Part shown: positions 5,425 to 8,869 of the stretch, piece after piece
Layout of the letters: each line of letters starts with the position of its first letter
How positions within the stretch are numbered: position 1 is the stretch's first letter
Made by a program: the position numbers and the translations under genes
Source of the DNA: JBHIBA01 sp046758845
GTDB lineage: Bacteria; UBA8248; JACPRG01; G963555815
Assembly (NCBI GenBank): GCA_046758845.1
Contig: JBHIBA010000192.1
Span: forward strand, 1 to 8,869
DNA: 8,869 bases
Direction: 5' to 3'
Notes under the pieces: generated by a model
The model's input: the letters and a program-made list of their open reading frames with translations, nothing else
Databases searched by the model: none
What the model was told of the DNA's origin: nothing

Positions 5425-5694
5425 GTGTCGGAAGGGCCCAAGGTGTTCATTTACACAACGGACCCGTGCGGTTACTGCAGGATGGCAAAATCCCTTCTCG
5501 ACAAAATGGGGGTCGAATACGAAGAGAAAATGGTCTTCGGCGGAACCCCTGAATGGGAAGAGATGCTGAGGGTGACCGGCGGCGCCAAGACGGTGCCTCA
5601 AGTGACCGTGGATGGCCAAGTCGTGGGAGGGTATCCAGACTTACTTCGGCTCCAAAAGTCGGGGGAGCTGGATGCGCTGTTTCGTCTTGCATAA
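5425..5694 (+). CDS. grx: Glutaredoxin
   Basis: This 89-residue protein is a single-domain thiol-disulfide oxidoreductase of thioredoxin fold, of the size of bacterial glutaredoxin 3. The family uses glutathione to reduce protein disulfides or mixed disulfides in the cytoplasm. The dithiol active site is CGYC (15-18), with Gly where CPYC is usual. The cis-proline loop TVPQVTVDG is at 56-64, and the glutathione-binding GGYPDL at 68-73. The start is GTG at 5425, supported by GGAGGTG at 5410-5416, eight bases upstream. There is no signal peptide. Its own promoter candidate, inverted repeat and terminator make it a separate unit from the downstream cyclase. Whether the organism uses glutathione or another thiol cannot be told. 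Confidence 0.95.
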   Translation: MSEGPKVFIYTTDPCGYCRMAKSLLDKMGVEYEEKMVFGGTPEWEEMLRVTGGAKTVPQVTVDGQVVGGYPDLLRLQKSGELDALFRLA

Positions 5695-5717
5695 ATTGCG
5701 TAAGATGTAAAGGGAAT

Positions 5718-5745
5718 CCGGCTGTTCTTTCTGCCGGGGTTTTTT
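5718..5745 (+). terminator. Intrinsic terminator after the glutaredoxin gene
   Basis: CCGGC (5718-5722) pairs with GCCGG (5733-5737) around a 10-base loop. Two G and then six T (5740-5745) follow. It begins 23 bases after the stop codon. The T-run makes this the most typical intrinsic terminator in the window and separates the glutaredoxin gene from the hopanoid genes. Confidence 0.65.
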
Positions 5746-5900
5746 CGTTCAAAGAAGATTTGCAGAGGGATTTCCCCCAATCGCCGGAAACATCGGCCTT
5801 CAAGGCTCGGGTTGATCGAAAATTCCAGACTCAGGAAACTTCGAAGAGGGTAGTTGAGACCGGGAGAGGGGGCGACATCGCCCGCTTCGGGAGAGGCTGC
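5746..5900 (+). promoter_or_regulatory. Leader region of the cyclase gene
   Basis: A promoter for the hopanoid genes should lie here because a terminator precedes it, but I find no strong hexamer pair; TTGATC at 5812 with GAAACT 17 bases later is poor. The region holds palindromes at 5767-5776 and 5796-5806. A hairpin, GGGCGA (5870-5875) with TCGCCC (5878-5883), is flanked by a perfect direct repeat of CGGGAGAGG at 5861-5869 and 5888-5896. The second copy contains the ribosome binding site of the cyclase. Confidence 0.35.
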
Positions 5901-7844
5901 ATGGTCGGGGATGTGAGTTTATCCATAAGGCAGGCATCCGGGCGAGACGTCTTTAAGCGAAAACAGGACACCAAAGAAGCCATCGAGAAGGCTCTCGACT
6001 GGATCCTCCAGCGCCAAGACAACGAGGAGGGCTATTGGGTAGCGGAGCTTCAGGCAGATACCACCCTCACCTCCGACTACATCATGGTGAGAGCCTTCTT
6101 GGGGACGCTCGATGAGAAAACCAAAAGAAAAGCCGTCCGATACCTGGAGATGCAGGAGCTCCCCGAAGGAGGCTGGAACATTTACATGGGCGGCCACGCG
6201 GACCTCAACGCAACGATTAAGGCCTATTTCGGACTCAAGCTGGCCGGGTTCCGGGGCGATGAGCCCATCATGGCCCGCGCGCGCGAAGCCATCCACCGGA
6301 TGGGGGGCTTAGAGCGGGCCAACGCCTTCACCAAGATCTATCTGGCCCTCAACGGCCAATTCGACTGGGACCACATTCCTTCCATGCCGGTGGAGCTCAT
6401 CTTCGCCCCCAACTGGCTTTATGTGAACATCTACGAAGTCTCCTACTGGACACGGACCATCATCGTCCCCCTGTTCATCATCGCCGCCGTCAAGACCAAG
6501 GTTCAGACTCTGCCGCCGGGCAGTTTGGACGAGCTCTATCTGAACGGGCCGTCCCGAACGGACTGGTTTCACGACCGGAACGGCACGTTTTTGCGGACCC
6601 TCTTTCTCCTGGGGGACTCCGTCCTGAAGTTCCTGGAGACAAAACACATCTCCGAGATCCGGACCCGCGCCATCCAGAAAGCCGAAGAGTGGATCCTCGA
6701 ACGGCACCACAAGACCGAGGGGCTCGGAGGCATTTACCCGGCCATGGCCAACGCCATCATTGCCATGAAGGTCCTCGGGTATGACGAGAAGGAGCACCCC
6801 ATCCTGGCAAAGGCGATCCGGGACTTCGAAGCCCTGGTGATCGAAGAAGAAAACCACCTCCGAGTGCAGCCCTGCCTCTCTCCTGTGTGGGACACTGCCC
6901 TCACCTGTTACGGCCTGCTGGAGGCTGGGCTGTCGGGCGAGCACCCGGCCCTCGCAAAGGCCGCAAATTGGCTCATCAAAAAGCAGACCCGCCTCAAGGG
7001 CGACTGGCACGTGAAGGGAAACGGCGCCGAACCGGGCGGCTGGTATTTCCAATTTGAGAACGAGTTCTACCCGGATAACGATGACACCGGCGTTGTCTTG
7101 ATCGGCCTTCAGAAAATCGACGTTCGGGAAGAAAAAGCCCGCGAGGAGGCCATCGAGCGGGGGCTTCGTTGGGTCCTCGCCATGCAGAGCAGCGACGGCG
7201 GTTGGGGGGCCTTCGAACGCAACAACGACAAAACGATTCTCAACAACATTCCTTACGCCGACCATGGCGCCGTCCTCGATCCGAGCACCCCCGACCTGAC
7301 GGGGAGGATCCTGGAAGTCCTGGGGCGCTTCGGCCACAGGAAGAAAAGTCCCGCCGTCCGGCGCGGCATCCGCTTCCTGAAGAAAAGCCAGGATCCCGAA
7401 GGTTGCTGGTACGGCCGCTGGGGCGTGAACTACATCTACGGCACCCACCTGGTCCTCCAAGGTCTCGCCAGCGTCCAGGAGGACATGAGCGCCCCCTACG
7501 TCAGAAAGGCCGTCGAGTGGTTCATCGATCATCAGAACGAAGACGGGGGGTGGGGGGAGACGTGCGAATCGTACGAGAACACCGCCCTCAAAGGGATGGG
7601 GCCGAGCACGCCTTCCCAGACGGCCTGGGCCATCCTGGGACTTCTGGCCGCCGGAAAGGTCGAGCACCCCGCCGTCCTCCGGGGGATCGATTTTCTCCTG
7701 GAGCGGCGAACGCCCGAAGGCACCTGGGAGGAAGAAGAGTGGACGGGGACGGGCTTCCCCAGGGTCTTCTACCTCCGGTACCATTTTTACCGGCATTACT
7801 TCCCCCTGGCGGCCCTGGGAAGGTTTCACCGCCTCACCTCCTGA
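5901..7844 (+). CDS. shc: Squalene-hopene cyclase
   Basis: This 647-residue protein is full length for the family, which cyclises squalene to hopene or hopanol at the inner membrane. The acid motif is DNDDTG (392-397), corresponding to the DVDD of the Alicyclobacillus enzyme. Counting from it, other cavity residues line up: W330 (PVWDT; W312), F383 (F365), F437 (Y420), W507 (W489), and the C-terminal F619, F623, Y627 and Y630. The position of H451 is R469. QW-type repeats are visible at EEGYW (42-46), PEGGW (88-92), EPGGW (377-381), SDGGW (431-435), PEGCW (499-503), EDGGW (547-551) and PEGTW (605-609). The ATG at 5901 was chosen because GGGAG lies seven bases upstream and alignment of the first QW motif fits; the frame stays open to 5553 over the glutaredoxin gene without family resemblance. 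It heads a unit with the hpnG-like gene. Confidence 0.97.
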   Translation: MVGDVSLSIRQASGRDVFKRKQDTKEAIEKALDWILQRQDNEEGYWVAELQADTTLTSDYIMVRAFLGTLDEKTKRKAVRYLEMQELPEGGWNIYMGGHADLNATIKAYFGLKLAGFRGDEPIMARAREAIHRMGGLERANAFTKIYLALNGQFDWDHIPSMPVELIFAPNWLYVNIYEVSYWTRTIIVPLFIIAAVKTKVQTLPPGSLDELYLNGPSRTDWFHDRNGTFLRTLFLLGDSVLKFLETKHISEIRTRAIQKAEEWILERHHKTEGLGGIYPAMANAIIAMKVLGYDEKEHPILAKAIRDFEALVIEEENHLRVQPCLSPVWDTALTCYGLLEAGLSGEHPALAKAANWLIKKQTRLKGDWHVKGNGAEPGGWYFQFENEFYPDNDDTGVVLIGLQKIDVREEKAREEAIERGLRWVLAMQSSDGGWGAFERNNDKTILNNIPYADHGAVLDPSTPDLTGRILEVLGRFGHRKKSPAVRRGIRFLKKSQDPEGCWYGRWGVNYIYGTHLVLQGLASVQEDMSAPYVRKAVEWFIDHQNEDGGWGETCESYENTALKGMGPSTPSQTAWAILGLLAAGKVEHPAVLRGIDFLLERRTPEGTWEEEEWTGTGFPRVFYLRYHFYRHYFPLAALGRFHRLTS

Positions 7845-7853
7845 AGCTCTTCG

Positions 7854-8651
7854 TTGAAGCCGGAAACAACTGAACGACCAACACCGGTCATCGGGGTCCT
7901 TTCCGCCCTCCGGCCGGAGGTGTCCGCCCTGGCCGGATGCCTGCTCTCCCCAAAGAAAATGCGCATCAACCGGCGAGCCGCCTGGCAGGGGACGCTGGAC
8001 GGAAAAAGTCTCTTGGTGTGCGCCGGCGGCATGGGTCCGGAGAAGGCATCGGCCTCCACCCGCGCCCTGATCCAGCGAGGGGCATCGGCCCTCCTGTGCG
8101 TAGGGGCCTCGGGGGCTCTGGACGACGGGCTGCAAGTGGGGGACCTTTTCATCGCGGAATGGGTCGCCTCCGCCGGTGTGGATCACGCGCCGATACCGTG
8201 CGACCGGGATTGGGTCAAGAAAGCGAAAGAGCTGGCGGCTCGGACGGGCTTCAAGATGGCCGCAGGCGGGCTTGTGAGCGTATCGAAACCTGCAAGAACG
8301 CCCGAAGACAAGGCGAGGCTCCGGTCGATGACTGTCCGGTCTGTGACCGGTCGGTCCGGGGCCAGCCCCCTTGCGGTTGACATGGAGAGCGCGGCGGCGG
8401 CCAAGGAGGCTTCCGGCCTTCCCTTCCTGGCTGTTCGGGTGATTACGGATGACGCGCGTACCGGTCTTCCCGACGTTCGGAGAGGCTGGAGGAATCCCGC
8501 CAGGCTTCTGGCCGAAGGGGGGGGCTTCCTGGCGCGAGTCGGCCCCATGCGCCGAGGGCTTCGCCGGATGCAGGATTTTCTGGCCCTTCTCTTGAAAGAA
8601 TCCCCACCCGGCGGCCGACCAGCCAGATTTTCCAGGGGGCGCTTTTTGTAA
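7854..8651 (+). CDS. hpnG: HpnG-type hopanoid-associated nucleoside phosphorylase
   Basis: This 265-residue protein belongs to the purine nucleoside phosphorylase / MTA-SAH nucleosidase superfamily. Visible blocks are VIGVLSALRPE (12-22), CAGGMGPEKA (56-65), CVGASGALDDGLQVGDL (82-98), AVDMESAAAA (174-183) and VRVITDDA (194-201), which should hold the catalytic Asp. Close linkage to the cyclase points to HpnG, which removes adenine from adenosylhopane to give ribosylhopane (or its phosphate) in bacteriohopanepolyol synthesis. A futalosine or MTA/SAH nucleosidase is the alternative. The start is a TTG nine bases after the cyclase stop, with no clear ribosome site, so translational coupling is likely; no better start exists before the first strand. 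The last 13 or so residues (RPARFSRGRFL) are encoded by a dispersed repeat element that also supplies the TAA stop. Confidence 0.85.
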   Translation: MKPETTERPTPVIGVLSALRPEVSALAGCLLSPKKMRINRRAAWQGTLDGKSLLVCAGGMGPEKASASTRALIQRGASALLCVGASGALDDGLQVGDLFIAEWVASAGVDHAPIPCDRDWVKKAKELAARTGFKMAAGGLVSVSKPARTPEDKARLRSMTVRSVTGRSGASPLAVDMESAAAAKEASGLPFLAVRVITDDARTGLPDVRRGWRNPARLLAEGGGFLARVGPMRRGLRRMQDFLALLLKESPPGGRPARFSRGRFL

Positions 8652-8711
8652 ACCGCCCCCCTGGGGACCCCCCGGAAAACTTTCGACGGCCCGGCACTGC
8701 GTGGCCGGGCC
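8628..8711 (+). repeat. Dispersed 3'-end element, copy B, overlapping the hpnG stop codon
   Basis: This element matches the left edge of the window (1-37) and extends further left. CCAGGGGGCG (8632-8641) pairs with 8654-8664 apart from one extra C. Alternatively TTTTCCAGGGGG (8628-8639) pairs with CCCCCCGGAAAA (8668-8679) with one mismatch. The two pairings share their left arm and exclude each other. The stop codon TAA (8649-8651) lies in the shorter hairpin's loop. The GC hairpin at 8688-8711 completes the element. Confidence 0.65.
8688..8711 (+). terminator. GC hairpin ending the hopanoid operon
   Basis: GGCCCGGC (8688-8695) pairs perfectly with GCCGGGCC (8704-8711). With one bulged G the stem extends to 10 pairs around a TGC loop. 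It starts 37 bases after the hpnG stop. There is no T-run, so this may be a weak or factor-assisted terminator. Its counterpart at 43-80 sits in the same place relative to the repeat. Confidence 0.5.
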
Positions 8712-8775
8712 TGCTCTGGGATGTGTGTGGGGTTGGCAGGGCCGGTGGTCTGTCGCCTATTGGTGGCTTCTTTCT

Positions 8776-8821
8776 TTGGCCGGATGCCCGTCTGGCTTCG
8801 CCAGCCGCAGCATCCGGCCAA
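8776..8821. repeat. Long two-part hairpin
   Basis: The arms 8776-8787 and 8810-8821 form a perfect 12-bp stem. Inside, CTGGC (8792-8796) pairs with GCCAG (8800-8804) around TTC. No gene is recognisable in this part of the window, so its role is unknown; it looks like another small palindromic repeat. Confidence 0.5.
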
Positions 8822-8830
8822 CAAGCTGGT

Positions 8831-8853
8831 AGGGCGGGCTTCCAGCCCGCCTT
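8831..8853. repeat. GGGCGGGCTTCCAGCCCGCC palindrome
   Basis: GGCGGGCT (8833-8840) pairs with AGCCCGCC (8844-8851) around TCC, extended by a G·T and an A-T pair. Preceded by GTA, it resembles the GTAGGG-type repeats at the left end of the window (225-240, 311-324). Similar sequences are, from memory, common intergenic repeats in several phyla. Confidence 0.5.
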
Positions 8854-8869
8854 CCGATGGCGGCCAAGG

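Noticed and set aside
5553..5900. N-terminal extension of the cyclase overlapping the glutaredoxin gene
   Set aside because: An intrinsic terminator lies inside the extension, its translation has no family resemblance, and a good ribosome site precedes the ATG at 5901.
6309..8186. Leftward open frame of 625 codons opposite the cyclase and hpnG
   Set aside because: It is an artefact of GC-rich coding sequence. The plus-strand cyclase is unmistakable and spans it.

Overview
The window comes from a GC-rich Gram-negative bacterium that makes hopanoids. It holds seven protein-coding genes, one decayed ORF and two repeat-rich flanks. The Gram-negative reading rests on the several exported proteins and a Tat lipoprotein. 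Hopanoid synthesis is shown by a complete squalene-hopene cyclase next to an HpnG-type nucleoside phosphorylase. The phylum cannot be settled from this sequence. A deltaproteobacterial-like (Desulfobacterota), NC10-like or acidobacterial-like genome would all fit, and this is only an impression from protein style and the type of dispersed repeats. I see no tRNA, rRNA, CRISPR array or intact insertion sequence.

Layout, left to right. Positions 1-813 have no intact gene. They begin with the tail of a dispersed element and a strong GC hairpin that probably ends a gene lying off the left edge. Several inverted repeats follow, then a decayed ORF (432-830) with the NAQKSTG-type N-terminus common in a family of small uncharacterised proteins. 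A secreted phosphodiester-glycosidase (NAGPA) family protein reads rightward (814-1875). It converges on, and overlaps by 57 bp, a leftward pair of exported proteins of unknown function (1819-2745 and 2804-3439). A 522-bp gene-free stretch with short palindromes separates these from a leftward, Tat-exported, lipid-anchored metallo-beta-lactamase-fold hydrolase of the NAPE-PLD type (3962-5089).

The right half reads rightward. A glutaredoxin (5425-5694) has its own candidate promoter, a nested inverted repeat over the predicted transcription start, and an intrinsic terminator. It is followed by squalene-hopene cyclase (5901-7844) and, only 9 bp later, the hpnG-like gene (7854-8651). These two look like one transcription unit: the cyclase makes the hopane skeleton, and HpnG acts two steps later, removing adenine from adenosylhopane on the way to C35 hopanoids. 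HpnH, the step between them, is not in the window. A second copy of the left-edge element overlaps the hpnG stop codon and ends in a GC hairpin, so the operon probably stops there. The last 150 bp hold two more hairpins and no gene.

Most of the genes are ordinary. The best leads are the paired dispersed element (stop codon inside the repeat, compensatory change in its hairpin), the nested inverted repeat before the glutaredoxin gene, and the cluster of exported proteins without known function next to a lipid-hydrolase-like lipoprotein.
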